From positions 124,001 to 188,000 of the forward strand of contig NZ_JAJAVE010000003.1 in the NCBI RefSeq assembly GCF_020532675.1: a DNA stretch of 64,000 nt, read 5' to 3'. The notes under the pieces are model-generated. The model saw only the letters and a program-made list of their open reading frames with translations. It made no database searches and was not told the DNA's origin. The translations under genes and the position numbers were made by a program. This DNA comes from Methylobacillus gramineus (lineage in GTDB: Bacteria > Pseudomonadota > Gammaproteobacteria > Burkholderiales > Methylophilaceae). Of the stretch, positions 56,365 through 64,000 are shown in pieces (the stretch's first letter is position 1; the number at the start of each line of letters is the position of its first letter).

Positions 56365-57348
56365 TCAAAACTCGCTTTCTGTATCCATCAGGGTGGCATA
56401 ACAACGTTCAATCAAACGGTTTTGTGCCTCATAAGCACCTTGATGAGGCATGGGGGCCCGGGAATGTAGTACGTTTTGTACGGCCTCTAGCATTGCAATG
56501 TCTTCCCCGACGATCTGTTTGCTGCCATGCATATTGGCGAGCAATGCCTGGGATGAAAAATCAAAATCTTGGGTCTTGCGGGCCATGATCCAGAAGAGTT
56601 CAACATCTGTTCTGCCGGGTGAAACTGGGGTGTAACACTCCAAGGTAAAAGAGTGTCCAGCATTGCCACTGGCAATGTGCAAGTTGGGATAGGCTAGCCA
56701 GTCATAATAGCGGTCTTCACCTCCCCAAGGTTGTACCATGGCATGCCATGGTACTTTGCGGCGATGGGGAATGAGGACTGGCGTGGCTCCTCCCCAGTTA
56801 AAGCGGCGGATTGCGGCGCGCAGGCTTTGTGCGGAGGTGTCGTCAAGCGGTTGTGCAGCCTCCTCTGCCAATTCTTCCGGCACGGGAATGGTCATGTCCA
56901 GATAGTTGGCAAAATTACCGCCGTGCAGGAAGCGCACATGATTCATGTCGCGCAGGTTTTCAAAGATGAGCTTCCAGTTAAATTTGGCATGCCAAACAGT
57001 ATGTAATACTTCAGAGCCCCAAGCTGTGGAACAGCTTTCCAGGGATGAGAAAAAGCTGGGAGAAAAATGATCATGAATTGGCATGGGGTCGGGAGCAAGA
57101 TTGACGAACAAGAGCTGGCCAACGGCCTGGATAGCCTGGGCTTCTTGTCCATGATGAGCCTGAAATACCCCATAGTGATTACTGATTGTGACCGGGAAGC
57201 CAGCAAGCATGCGGACCATGGTGTTGCCATGGTCGGGTATCAGTGCCTTTAGGCCCGCAAACAGCCATGTTTTGCGAAAGATTTTTGCTTGCTCGCGTTC
57301 AAAAATCTCTTGCGAGAGGTAATACTCGGGCCGCATGCGGGATTGCAT
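56365..57348 (-). CDS. Rieske-type oxygenase paralogue lacking the Rieske domain
   Basis: A 327-residue protein that aligns along its length with the intact oxygenase at 57964-59106 (starts MQSRMRPEYYLSQEIFEREQ and MQSRMHPKYYLSQEIFDREQ). About 54 residues carrying all four [2Fe-2S] ligands are absent between residues 64 and 71. The mononuclear iron site remains: Asp134, His137 and His142 (ENLRDMNHVRFLH), and the later EDIAMLEAVQN segment supplies the third carboxylate. The reading frame is otherwise intact. It would need electrons from another protein, perhaps its paralogue. NdmC of caffeine degradation is a known natural example of such a protein. Confidence 0.88.
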   Translation of the reverse strand: MQSRMRPEYYLSQEIFEREQAKIFRKTWLFAGLKALIPDHGNTMVRMLAGFPVTISNHYGVFQAHHGQEAQAIQAVGQLLFVNLAPDPMPIHDHFSPSFFSSLESCSTAWGSEVLHTVWHAKFNWKLIFENLRDMNHVRFLHGGNFANYLDMTIPVPEELAEEAAQPLDDTSAQSLRAAIRRFNWGGATPVLIPHRRKVPWHAMVQPWGGEDRYYDWLAYPNLHIASGNAGHSFTLECYTPVSPGRTDVELFWIMARKTQDFDFSSQALLANMHGSKQIVGEDIAMLEAVQNVLHSRAPMPHQGAYEAQNRLIERCYATLMDTESEF

Positions 57349-57350
57349 GA

Positions 57351-57974
57351 TTAGCTGCCGTAAACAAGAATCGGTTCATCATAGCGAGTGTCATAAACGG
57401 TTTTATCTGCTATGTCAGCGCTATATAGCTGGGGCCAGCCCAGTTCTGCACCCTTGCCCACCTTGATACCGCTACGCACGATAGCACCCGTGCGGATAAT
57501 GGCATGGGTACCGATTTCTACTCTGGAGCCAATCTGTACGCCTGGCTCTATCCATACGGATGCGCGCAGGTGACTATTGGCACCGATCTGCGCACCAGCA
57601 TGGACAACGCTGTTGTACTCTATTTTGCAGTGATGGCCGATGATGGCTTGGGGGCCAATGAAAACGTTCTTGCCTATCTTAGCCTCTGAGGCAACATCTG
57701 CATTCGCACTTACAAAGGAGGACAGCGTAAAGCCTCGCTCCAATGCAACGCGAAATAGCTCCATGCGCTTGAAATTGCCAAAGCGGTCATCGACGGCAAT
57801 GAAGACATCACCAAGCTCTGGATGCAAGGTGTCGAAGATGGATAAATCAAACTCATAATCTGCCCCTTGGGGTACTGTGATCTTCTGCACATCCTCGGTG
57901 GCAGATGCCTGTGTCCAGGCATGATAGGCTAAGTCCAGATAATCTCCTGTGCCTACGACCCATCTAGATTTCAT
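57351..57974 (-). CDS. PglD/NeuD-like acyltransferase (left-handed beta-helix)
   Basis: A 207-residue protein. The N-terminal 90 residues are Rossmann-like (WVVGTGDYLDLAYHAWTQAS, GDVFIAVDDRFGNFKRMELF). About 95-185 are hexapeptide repeats (IGKNVFIGPQAIIGHHCKIE, IGANSHLRASVWIEPGVQIG). Relatives N- or O-acetylate bacterial sugars using acyl-CoA. The ATG overlaps the oxygenase stop upstream by 11 bases, and the same overlap recurs in the remnant copy. The stop is 2 bases before the Rieske-less oxygenase start. The usual catalytic His is probably in IIGHHCKIEYN. Confidence 0.87.
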   Translation of the reverse strand: MKSRWVVGTGDYLDLAYHAWTQASATEDVQKITVPQGADYEFDLSIFDTLHPELGDVFIAVDDRFGNFKRMELFRVALERGFTLSSFVSANADVASEAKIGKNVFIGPQAIIGHHCKIEYNSVVHAGAQIGANSHLRASVWIEPGVQIGSRVEIGTHAIIRTGAIVRSGIKVGKGAELGWPQLYSADIADKTVYDTRYDEPILVYGS

Positions 57975-59106
57975 GCTCGGTCTCCATTAGTTCTGTGTAC
58001 CAGCGTTCGATCTGGCGATTGGTACTTTCGTACGCGCCTTGAGTGGGTATTGGTGCGTCAATATGCAGCGCGGATTGCACTTGCTCCAGCATATCAATAT
58101 CCTCGGTCAGGATGGTTTTGCTGTAGTGCATATTGGATAGCAGAACTTGATACGATGCTGCATAAGGCTGTTTCTTTTTCGCTGTGATGAAGTAAATCTC
58201 AATATCGGTTTGGCCCGGTGCTATCGGGATATGGTGTTCAATGGTAAACGAGTAACCACCGTTGCCGCAGGCAATATGCAGATTAGGGTAGGCGAGCCAG
58301 TTGAAATAGGCATCCTCTGTTCCCCAGCGTTCTACCATGTTCAGCCAGGGTACTGGTCGTACTGCGTCGATTTTACCTTCAGGGCCACCGTAGCTAAATG
58401 GACGCATGGCCTTGCGCAAGCCTGGGATGGAAATGTCTTCCAATGGTGTTAGCGCAAGATCTGCTTGGATAGGAGCTTCGAATGGGAAGTCAGCGATTGC
58501 CGCCAGGCTTTTGGCATGCAGGAACTTGACATGGTTGAAGTCGCGCAGGTTTTCATACACCAGCTTCCAGTTGAATTTACCATGCCAGGTAGTCACCATC
58601 ACCTCGGTGTCAAAGGATTGCGCAGCGCTTTCCATCAGTGCGACAAATTCTGGCTTGAACTGCTCTTCGAATGCCATTGGCTCGGTGCTCAGATTTATGA
58701 ACAACATGCTGCCGACTTGTTTCAAGGCAAACTCACGTAGTTTCAGCGATTGTTTTTCGTCAGCACTGAAGCGATAAATCGCCTCGCAATCAGGGATATT
58801 CTTGACGGCGCCCGTGGCGTCATAACTCCACGCATGATAAGGACATACCAAGGCGCGGCGTCCACAAAAACCCTGTTGCAAAGGTGCGCTGCGGTGCAAA
58901 CAGATATTCTCGAATGCTTTAATCTCCCCTTTGAAATTTTGGATGACGACGGGAATGCCCGCGATCTTGCGCGTGATGAATGCGTTATTTTCCGCGACCA
59001 GCGAAGTCAGGCCAGCAAACAACCACACCTTGCGAAAAATCTTGATCTGCTCGCGGTCAAAGATTTCTTGCGAGAGGTAATATTTGGGGTGCATGCGGGA
59101 TTGCAT
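57964..59106 (-). CDS. Rieske non-haem iron oxygenase, alpha-subunit type
   Basis: A 380-residue ring-hydroxylating or demethylating-type oxygenase. The Rieske cluster ligands are Cys69, His71, Cys88 and His91 (CLHR ... CPYHAW, 16 residues between the pairs). The mononuclear iron site is Asp189, His192 and His197 (DFNHVKFLH), with the later acidic segment LTEDIDMLEQV. No reductase or ferredoxin gene is visible in the window, so electrons must come from elsewhere. In a glycan island its substrate is probably a lipid- or nucleotide-linked sugar. It is followed by, and overlaps, the beta-helix transferase. Confidence 0.93.
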   Translation of the reverse strand: MQSRMHPKYYLSQEIFDREQIKIFRKVWLFAGLTSLVAENNAFITRKIAGIPVVIQNFKGEIKAFENICLHRSAPLQQGFCGRRALVCPYHAWSYDATGAVKNIPDCEAIYRFSADEKQSLKLREFALKQVGSMLFINLSTEPMAFEEQFKPEFVALMESAAQSFDTEVMVTTWHGKFNWKLVYENLRDFNHVKFLHAKSLAAIADFPFEAPIQADLALTPLEDISIPGLRKAMRPFSYGGPEGKIDAVRPVPWLNMVERWGTEDAYFNWLAYPNLHIACGNGGYSFTIEHHIPIAPGQTDIEIYFITAKKKQPYAASYQVLLSNMHYSKTILTEDIDMLEQVQSALHIDAPIPTQGAYESTNRQIERWYTELMETEHEI

Positions 59107-59132
59107 TAATTCTTCCTGTCAGCTATGCACAA

Positions 59133-59777
59133 TTAAAAAATCACTTTGGCCGGGTTGCCGAAGACGGTGGCGCCGGGCGGCACATCCTTGATGACTACTG
59201 CCCCAGCACCTACGGTGGCGCCCTTGCCTATCTTGATACCTGGGGTAATCGTGGCATGAGGGTATACAATGGCATGGTCGCCAATCTGTGCGCCGCCACC
59301 GATGAAGACCATGGCACCGATTTGTGCGTAATTTCCGATGCGCACGTCATGGCTGATGATGGTGGCGCTATGGATATTGGCAAAATCTCCGATGTGAACA
59401 TCCGGACTGATCTGTACGCGCGCGGCCCAGAAGCACCCTGTGCCAAGATGGACGCGTACGCTGATGTAACCGTCGGTGTTGTAAGGGGTGCGGATATGGA
59501 TGAATTGTGCGCCCTTGTCGAGCAGAGGCTGTGCATATTGTTCGCGTCCGAGAGGCAATCCGATGGCACAAACAAACACTTCATCGTCTTGTGGCATGTG
59601 TGTCAGGGGGGTTCCCACGATATGCGCGCCACAGTCTATGCCATCAAGCATGTGTGGGCGTGTATCCAGAAAACCTGCAATCTCCCATGCCTTGCCGCAT
59701 GCAGGGTCATCGCGCATTTGCACCAGTACTTCGCGTCCCCAGCCACCGGCACCGATGATATAGGCTTTCTTCATCAA
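59133..59777 (-). CDS. NeuD/PglD-family sugar acyltransferase
   Basis: A 214-residue protein. A Rossmann N-domain (KAYIIGAGGWGREVLVQMRD, IAGFLDTRPHMLDGID, DEVFVCAIGLPLGREQYAQP) precedes hexapeptide repeats (IGDFANIHSATIISHDVRIG, IGKGATVGAGAVVIKDVPPG) and the capping FGNPAKVIF. This is the full NeuD/PglD architecture. The ATG overlaps the SDR gene upstream as ATGA. It could transfer an acetyl or a 3-hydroxyacyl group to an amino sugar; the acyl donor is not known. Confidence 0.9.
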   Translation of the reverse strand: MMKKAYIIGAGGWGREVLVQMRDDPACGKAWEIAGFLDTRPHMLDGIDCGAHIVGTPLTHMPQDDEVFVCAIGLPLGREQYAQPLLDKGAQFIHIRTPYNTDGYISVRVHLGTGCFWAARVQISPDVHIGDFANIHSATIISHDVRIGNYAQIGAMVFIGGGAQIGDHAIVYPHATITPGIKIGKGATVGAGAVVIKDVPPGATVFGNPAKVIF

Positions 59778-60514
59778 ATGACTGCTCCACCATCCATGAC
59801 CAGGCTGGTGCCTGTGACCCAGCGGCTGGCGTCAGATAACATATAAATTGCGCCATTAGCGACATCATCCAGGGTTCCCAACCCTAGTGGATGCCGGGCT
59901 TTTTGCTGTGTTAGCAATTCTTGATGTACATCCCACATTGGGGTAGCAATGACAGATGGTGAGATGCCATTGACACGAATCTTGCGTTTGGCTTGCTCAA
60001 GCGCCAAGCACTTGATGATGCCTATCAGGCCTGATTTCATGGCGGAGTATGGACCCAGCCCGCGCGTGCCGATATGTGCAGCGGTTGAGAGCATGAAGAG
60101 GATGGATCCTTGCTGGGCGATGGCATTTGCTTGGAGCAGGCTTTGTGTCAGCATGACAGGAGCTAGAAAATTGACTTGGTACATTTCTGTCATGAGCTGT
60201 TCGGATAGCTGCCTGATCGGGCAGTGTTTTTGTATGCCAGCACAATGGACTAGCCCATTAAGGTTGCTAGCGGATTTTGCCAGAAAGGTTCTTTCTTCTG
60301 CGATAGTCAGGTTTGCCGTGACCTGTACATGACCTTCTCCCTTTAGCTGGTCATAGGTGGTTTGTAGCCTGCTTTTGTCACGCCCAGTAATGATTAGGCG
60401 CGCGCCGCGCTGAGCAAAACGAATGGCAATATGTTGGCCCAGGCCAGAAGAGGCTCCGGTGACCAAGATAGTTTTTCCTTCCAGGGAAAAAGGGCTAATG
60501 ACAGGTATGTTCAC
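59774..60514 (-). CDS. Short-chain dehydrogenase/reductase (FabG-like)
   Basis: A 246-residue classical SDR with ILVTGASSGLGQHIAIRFAQ, IITGRDKSRL, VHCAGIQ, Ser in LSTAAHIG and the catalytic YSAMK. The C-terminus VTGTSLVMDGGAVI is FabG-like. It forms a tandem pair with the SDR upstream (ATGA overlap) and follows ACP and KAS III genes, so it may reduce a 3-oxoacyl-ACP. A role on a sugar ketone is equally possible. Confidence 0.88.
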   Translation of the reverse strand: MNIPVISPFSLEGKTILVTGASSGLGQHIAIRFAQRGARLIITGRDKSRLQTTYDQLKGEGHVQVTANLTIAEERTFLAKSASNLNGLVHCAGIQKHCPIRQLSEQLMTEMYQVNFLAPVMLTQSLLQANAIAQQGSILFMLSTAAHIGTRGLGPYSAMKSGLIGIIKCLALEQAKRKIRVNGISPSVIATPMWDVHQELLTQQKARHPLGLGTLDDVANGAIYMLSDASRWVTGTSLVMDGGAVI

Positions 60515-61275
60515 GCGTAGATATCCATAGGTGTGCTTAAGCCGCCATCTAGAATAAAATAATTGCGCGTGATCCAGCGGCTTGCATCCGCTAAATAGAA
60601 TACTGACGCATAAGCCACATCCTCTGGCTCACCCATTCCTAATGGCGTGAGGTCAAATAGAGCATCCATATTGCCTCCACCCTGCCCTAGGCCATCCAGC
60701 ATCGGCGTATGCACATAACCGGGTGCAATGCAGTTGACCCGCATGCCTTGCTTTGCGATTTCTAATGCGAGTGAGCGCATGGCACCTAGTAGCGCAGATT
60801 TGCTTGCCGCATATGCCGATGTTGCAAGTGCTCCACTATGTGATGACAGCGCTGAGATGAAGAGGATGGAGCCGTTCTGGGCGATACGTTTTTTCGCGAG
60901 CAAGCCTCTGGTCAGTAGCATTGGGGCAAATGTGTTGCTGTCGAAGATGTCGGTTAGATGCTGTTTGTTGATCAGGCGAAAAGGCACCAGCTTGGAAATG
61001 CCCGCTGCATGCACCACGCCATGGAGTGTGTCTGACACTGCTACAAGCTGATCTATACCTTCCTGCTGCGATAAATCTGCCGTGATGGCGATATGGCCCT
61101 CCCCGTGAAGGGCTGCCGCCGTTGCCTGCAGGCGTTCAGGGTTGCGCCCGCTAATGACAACTTGTGCGCCCATCTGCGAGCAAGTGATGGCAATCTGTCG
61201 GCCGATGCCGGAAGAAGCCCCCGTGACCAACACACGCTTTCCGCTGAGTGAAAAAGGATCCTGCACTACACTCAT
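60511..61275 (-). CDS. Short-chain dehydrogenase/reductase (FabG-like)
   Basis: A 254-residue classical SDR with VLVTGASSGIGRQIAITCSQ, VISGRNPERL, VHAAGIS, Ser in ISALSSHSG and the catalytic YAASK. The C-terminus ITRNYFILDGGLSTPMDIYA departs from FabG at the very end. The ATG at 61275 overlaps the KAS III stop; a longer upstream reading lies within KAS III. It is a paralogue of the next gene, which suggests two related reductions or a heteromer. Confidence 0.88.
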   Translation of the reverse strand: MSVVQDPFSLSGKRVLVTGASSGIGRQIAITCSQMGAQVVISGRNPERLQATAAALHGEGHIAITADLSQQEGIDQLVAVSDTLHGVVHAAGISKLVPFRLINKQHLTDIFDSNTFAPMLLTRGLLAKKRIAQNGSILFISALSSHSGALATSAYAASKSALLGAMRSLALEIAKQGMRVNCIAPGYVHTPMLDGLGQGGGNMDALFDLTPLGMGEPEDVAYASVFYLADASRWITRNYFILDGGLSTPMDIYA

Positions 61276-62324
61276 GAAATAATCAGTTGTGGGAAGATGG
61301 CATCTTCCACATCCACAATTGCACCGCCCCATGACAAGCCCACACCAAAGCCGCACAACAACAAACGTTGCTTGCCCGCAGCCAGCTGATCACGCAGGCG
61401 CACGGTAACCGTGACAGGTAGCGATGCGCCGCTGGTGTTACCGAATTCACGCAGGGTGGACGGGACTTTGTCTTCAGGCAGGCCCAGTTTCTTGCGTATG
61501 GTTTCGTTGATCATGCGGTTGGCCTGGTGAAAGATGAAGTAATCGATCTCATCCTTGGCGATATTGGCATATCCAAGCAGTTTTTCCACCATGGGCGGCA
61601 CGCGCTGGGTAGAGAAACTGATCACGGCTGGGCCATCCAGGATCAGGTCCAGGTCTGAGCGCCAGAAGCCATCGTCTCCCTTGCGGGCAATGCCATGCTC
61701 AAGCTGGAACGGGTTTCTATGGCCACCCACCGGCACGATGATGGCCTTGTAACCACTTCCATCACTGTTGAGGTCAAAGTACATGGGCGGTGCACCTTCT
61801 TTGTACTCCAGTGCTGTGGCCGTTCCAGCGTCTGAAAACAGAGGATCTTTTAATGGGTCCTTGTGCTTGTAGCTGGAACGGTCACCCAGCAGGATCAGCC
61901 CTTTCTTGATCGCGCCTGAAGCAATCATGCTGCCCATGATCTGCAAGGCGAATGGGTAGGACGAGCAGCCCAGGTTGACGTCAAACGCAATCGTCGAATG
62001 CGCCAGGCCCAGCCGGTCCTGCAGGATGATGGCCGTGGCCGGTACCAGGTAATCAGGGGATTGTGTCACCACAATCAAGGCATCCACTTCATCGCGTGAC
62101 CACTGCAGGTCGTTCAGCAGCTTGTCGGCAGCGTCGTATGCTAAATCAGAAAAGCATTGCCAGTCCGGGCATACCCGGCGCGTCTCTATGCCGATATTGC
62201 GCACCAGGCGCTCACGTTCAGAGCGCAGGTGTGGCGGCACATCATTAACGTTGTGGATCACATGCTTGGGCACGCAAGTCGCCATGCCGGCAAAACGTAC
62301 ATTTTTTAGCGTTGAAGTGGCCAT
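61272..62324 (-). CDS. 3-oxoacyl-ACP synthase III (FabH-like)
   Basis: A 350-residue thiolase-fold enzyme. Cys120 (DVNLGCSSYPFAL), His in FIFHQANRMI and Asn in FGNTSGASLP form the FabH triad. The ending LLLCGFGVGLSWGGAIVDV is characteristic. FabH-like proteins in flagellin-glycosylation islands such as that of Pseudomonas aeruginosa are thought to make short acyl chains for sugar N-acylation. The adjacent ACP and SDR genes support that here. A housekeeping fabH role is unlikely given the surroundings. Confidence 0.93.
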   Translation of the reverse strand: MATSTLKNVRFAGMATCVPKHVIHNVNDVPPHLRSERERLVRNIGIETRRVCPDWQCFSDLAYDAADKLLNDLQWSRDEVDALIVVTQSPDYLVPATAIILQDRLGLAHSTIAFDVNLGCSSYPFALQIMGSMIASGAIKKGLILLGDRSSYKHKDPLKDPLFSDAGTATALEYKEGAPPMYFDLNSDGSGYKAIIVPVGGHRNPFQLEHGIARKGDDGFWRSDLDLILDGPAVISFSTQRVPPMVEKLLGYANIAKDEIDYFIFHQANRMINETIRKKLGLPEDKVPSTLREFGNTSGASLPVTVTVRLRDQLAAGKQRLLLCGFGVGLSWGGAIVDVEDAIFPQLIIS

Positions 62325-62333
62325 ATCGACAAC

Positions 62334-62570
62334 TTAATTCAGTAACTGATAGAGATCGTTGACGGTGCTCACTTGCTTTAAGTGTTCGCCAGTAATGGTT
62401 TTGCCGTATTCCATATCACTGAGGACAATCACGCCCAGCGCTGCCAGGGAATCCCATTCCGGCAAGTCCTTGAGGATGGTGTCCGGGGTGATTTCCACCG
62501 CTTCCTGAAAGTCCACTGCGGTGATGAATTTCTCAATAAAGGTGTCGATGTTGTCCATGTTCATTCTCAT
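62334..62570 (-). CDS. Acyl carrier protein
   Basis: A 78-residue helical protein with the phosphopantetheine serine at residue 41 in EWDSLAAL. The helix II/III pattern IVLSDMEYGKTITGEHLKQV is as expected. The ATG overlaps the aminotransferase stop (ATGA), and the KAS III start follows 9 bases after its stop. It is a dedicated ACP for the island, distinct from the fatty acid synthesis ACP. Confidence 0.93.
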   Translation of the reverse strand: MRMNMDNIDTFIEKFITAVDFQEAVEITPDTILKDLPEWDSLAALGVIVLSDMEYGKTITGEHLKQVSTVNDLYQLLN

Positions 62571-63730
62571 TTCAATTGATTGATAGGCGCGATATTCGCG
62601 ATGGCGAGGCTCACGGCTTCTACTACATCGGTAATGTCTTGGTTCGAGATAAAGGTAGAAAACGGCAGCCCAATCAGTCCATTCGCTACCGCTTCAGCGA
62701 TGGGGGTGGGTTGTTTGATGATGGGCGCTACTTTGGCTGCATGCTGGTGCAACAGTGGTTGATACCAGCGGCGAGTGGCAATCTGTCTATGTTGGCAAAT
62801 CTTCTCCAGCCGGTCGCGCGCTTCTGCGGCCATGCGTACGCAGAAAATAGTCGGGGCCGCTAATCGTATGCCTATTTGCCATTGCAGGCTGTCACCACAG
62901 CTATGTTCCAGGGCCTCACGGTAGTCGTGATAAATACGATGTCTCAGGGTGGCCTGGGCATCCCATTGATCCAGACTGGCATGGGCCACGGCCGCATGAT
63001 ACTCGGAAAGTTTGGCATTGCTGCCTACAAAGGAAAGGTGGCCGACCGGGAAGCCGGCATTGGCATCTAGGTTGATGCCAAAATTGCTCAGCTGGCGCAC
63101 GGTATTATTGACGGTGGCGTTGCCGCTGACGACTATCCCTCCCTCGCCTGCTGCAAGCGATTTGGTGGCGTGCATGCTATAAACCACGGGGATATCTGGC
63201 GCCTCTACCCACTGGCTGCCAAATGCTCCTGCAGCATCAATCACGACATGGATGCCAGACTGGCGCTGGAATTCACTCCAGCCCAGTGTATCTTGCGGCT
63301 GGCCAAATGCCGCGACCGCAAGCACGGCCTTTGCACCACTTTGAGTAGCCGCTTCTGCAGCAATGGCCGGTGTAAGCAACCAGCTATCTGGGTCTATATC
63401 GGCAATCACGGGAATATAGCCCGCGCGGATGATGGTGGTAAGGGAGGCGACAAATGTCAGCGCCGGGACGATCACCTTGCTGCCTGGAGGCAGGTCCAGA
63501 CTGCTGAGCACCAGCTCCAGGCCAAGCGTGGCACTACTGGTGGTGGTGACATGCATGGGGTGGCTGCTGTGGACTTCAAACAGCGAGGACAGGCGCTGTT
63601 CCAGTGCGGTGTTGAGTGGGCCAAAATTTGAGTAGTGGCGGTTCTGGTCCAGCTGGGCGAGATAAGGCGCAAGTGAATCCCGGTCTGGCAAGAGCGGAGT
63701 CAGAAGCGGGATGGCAGTACGCACACTCAT
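62567..63730 (-). CDS. DegT/DnrJ/EryC1/StrS-family sugar aminotransferase
   Basis: A 387-residue PLP enzyme that aminates keto-sugars on nucleotide carriers. PLP contacts are TTTSSATLGLEL, Asp165 in VVIDAAGAFGS and Lys190 in SMHATKSLAAGEGG. The C-terminal part (IGLPFSTFISNQDITDVVEA) is family-like. It is followed by ACP and KAS III, the same order as the vioA-like aminotransferase, ACP and KAS III genes of flagellin-glycosylation islands in Pseudomonas. The sugar product is unknown. Confidence 0.93.
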   Translation of the reverse strand: MSVRTAIPLLTPLLPDRDSLAPYLAQLDQNRHYSNFGPLNTALEQRLSSLFEVHSSHPMHVTTTSSATLGLELVLSSLDLPPGSKVIVPALTFVASLTTIIRAGYIPVIADIDPDSWLLTPAIAAEAATQSGAKAVLAVAAFGQPQDTLGWSEFQRQSGIHVVIDAAGAFGSQWVEAPDIPVVYSMHATKSLAAGEGGIVVSGNATVNNTVRQLSNFGINLDANAGFPVGHLSFVGSNAKLSEYHAAVAHASLDQWDAQATLRHRIYHDYREALEHSCGDSLQWQIGIRLAAPTIFCVRMAAEARDRLEKICQHRQIATRRWYQPLLHQHAAKVAPIIKQPTPIAEAVANGLIGLPFSTFISNQDITDVVEAVSLAIANIAPINQLK

Positions 63731-64000
63731 TTGGATTGTCCTTGTGATGGCTCATGGGCCGCACGTAGCTGTTGCAAGTCATTGGCGTATGGCGCCTGCA
63801 CCATGAGGAATTTTGCCTTGCCCAGCAGGTAATTGAGCCATAACTGGCGATAACTGGTTTCCAGGTCGCGACAGCGGCCTGCATAGTCCATCAAAAGTGA
63901 CTTTTGCAGCAACGGGCGTGCCCGGCTACGGAACTCAGTCAGTAATTCCGGATGGTCAAGCAGGTGCAGCACCTTGGCAATATAGGCTTCCTCATCATCG
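63727..64000 (-). CDS. C-terminal end of an OGT/SPINDLY-like (GT41) transferase, partial
   Basis: The frame is open from the right edge (DDEEAYIAKVLHLLDHPELL) and runs 90 codons to a stop that overlaps the aminotransferase start. The pattern of a regular helix, then LLMDYAGRCRDLETSYRQLW, matches the C-terminal helix of bacterial TPR-OGT proteins that put GlcNAc-like sugars on proteins such as flagellin. The last 25 residues (AKFLMVQAPYANDLQQLR) are an extension beyond that. The call rests on a short stretch and is moderate. Confidence 0.6.
   Translation of the reverse strand, partial: DDEEAYIAKVLHLLDHPELLTEFRSRARPLLQKSLLMDYAGRCRDLETSYRQLWLNYLLGKAKFLMVQAPYANDLQQLRAAHEPSQGQSK

Overview
The window looks like chromosome of a betaproteobacterium, most probably a methylotroph of the Methylophilaceae (Methylobacillus or Methylovorus type). 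This is inferred from the gene order argS / SPOR protein / dsbA / priA / hemE / gltD / gltB, the betaproteobacterial look of the proteins and a complete rpfF-rpfC-rpfG system; no database search was possible. There is no rRNA, insertion sequence, phage gene or CRISPR array. One tRNA gene, tRNA-Gly(CCC), is present.

Layout. (1) 1-9.9 kb, plus strand: iron acquisition. Two TonB-dependent siderophore receptors flank a FecI-type sigma factor and a FecR-type anti-sigma regulator. The second receptor has the N-terminal signalling (STN) domain needed for surface signalling. An ATGA-coupled operon follows: a PepSY membrane protein (likely ferrisiderophore reductase), DUF3649, a DUF3325 fusion and a small periplasmic protein. 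(2) 10-27.4 kb: housekeeping genes. These are an SDR, dsbA, a SPOR protein, argS and priA; two small exported proteins; hemE, gltD and gltB; then hemL, thiE and thiD as an overlapping operon. (3) 27.9-29.7 kb: a double-domain universal stress protein, an M15 peptidase and a DUF2171 protein. (4) 29.8-35.5 kb: a fatty-acid-signal locus. FadL is divergent from RpfF (DSF synthase), and RpfF converges on RpfC (hybrid sensor kinase) and RpfG (HD-GYP phosphodiesterase). (5) 35.9-39.9 kb: an MFS transporter, a porin-like barrel, the tRNA, a PLP enzyme and CsbD. (6) 40.0-64.0 kb: a large surface-glycan or flagellin-glycosylation island, almost entirely on the minus strand and tightly coupled, running off the right edge.

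How the island may work (inference). A DegT-type aminotransferase makes an amino sugar. An acyl carrier protein, a KAS III enzyme and two SDRs could build and reduce a short beta-hydroxyacyl chain. Two PglD/NeuD-like left-handed beta-helix transferases could attach acyl groups. FkbM-type methyltransferases could add O-methyl groups, and Rieske non-haem-iron oxygenases could hydroxylate or demethylate the product. A cytidylyltransferase, a 2-hydroxyacid dehydrogenase and an SDR form a second set typical of CMP-nonulosonate or related sugars. Several very large glycosyltransferases, and the end of what looks like an OGT/SPINDLY-type transferase, complete it. 

The most unusual parts are a second oxygenase whose Rieske domain has been cleanly removed while its mononuclear iron site remains; the scar of a further oxygenase-acyltransferase module at 54.8-55.2 kb; and a metallo-beta-lactamase-fold domain fused to a GT2 glycosyltransferase.
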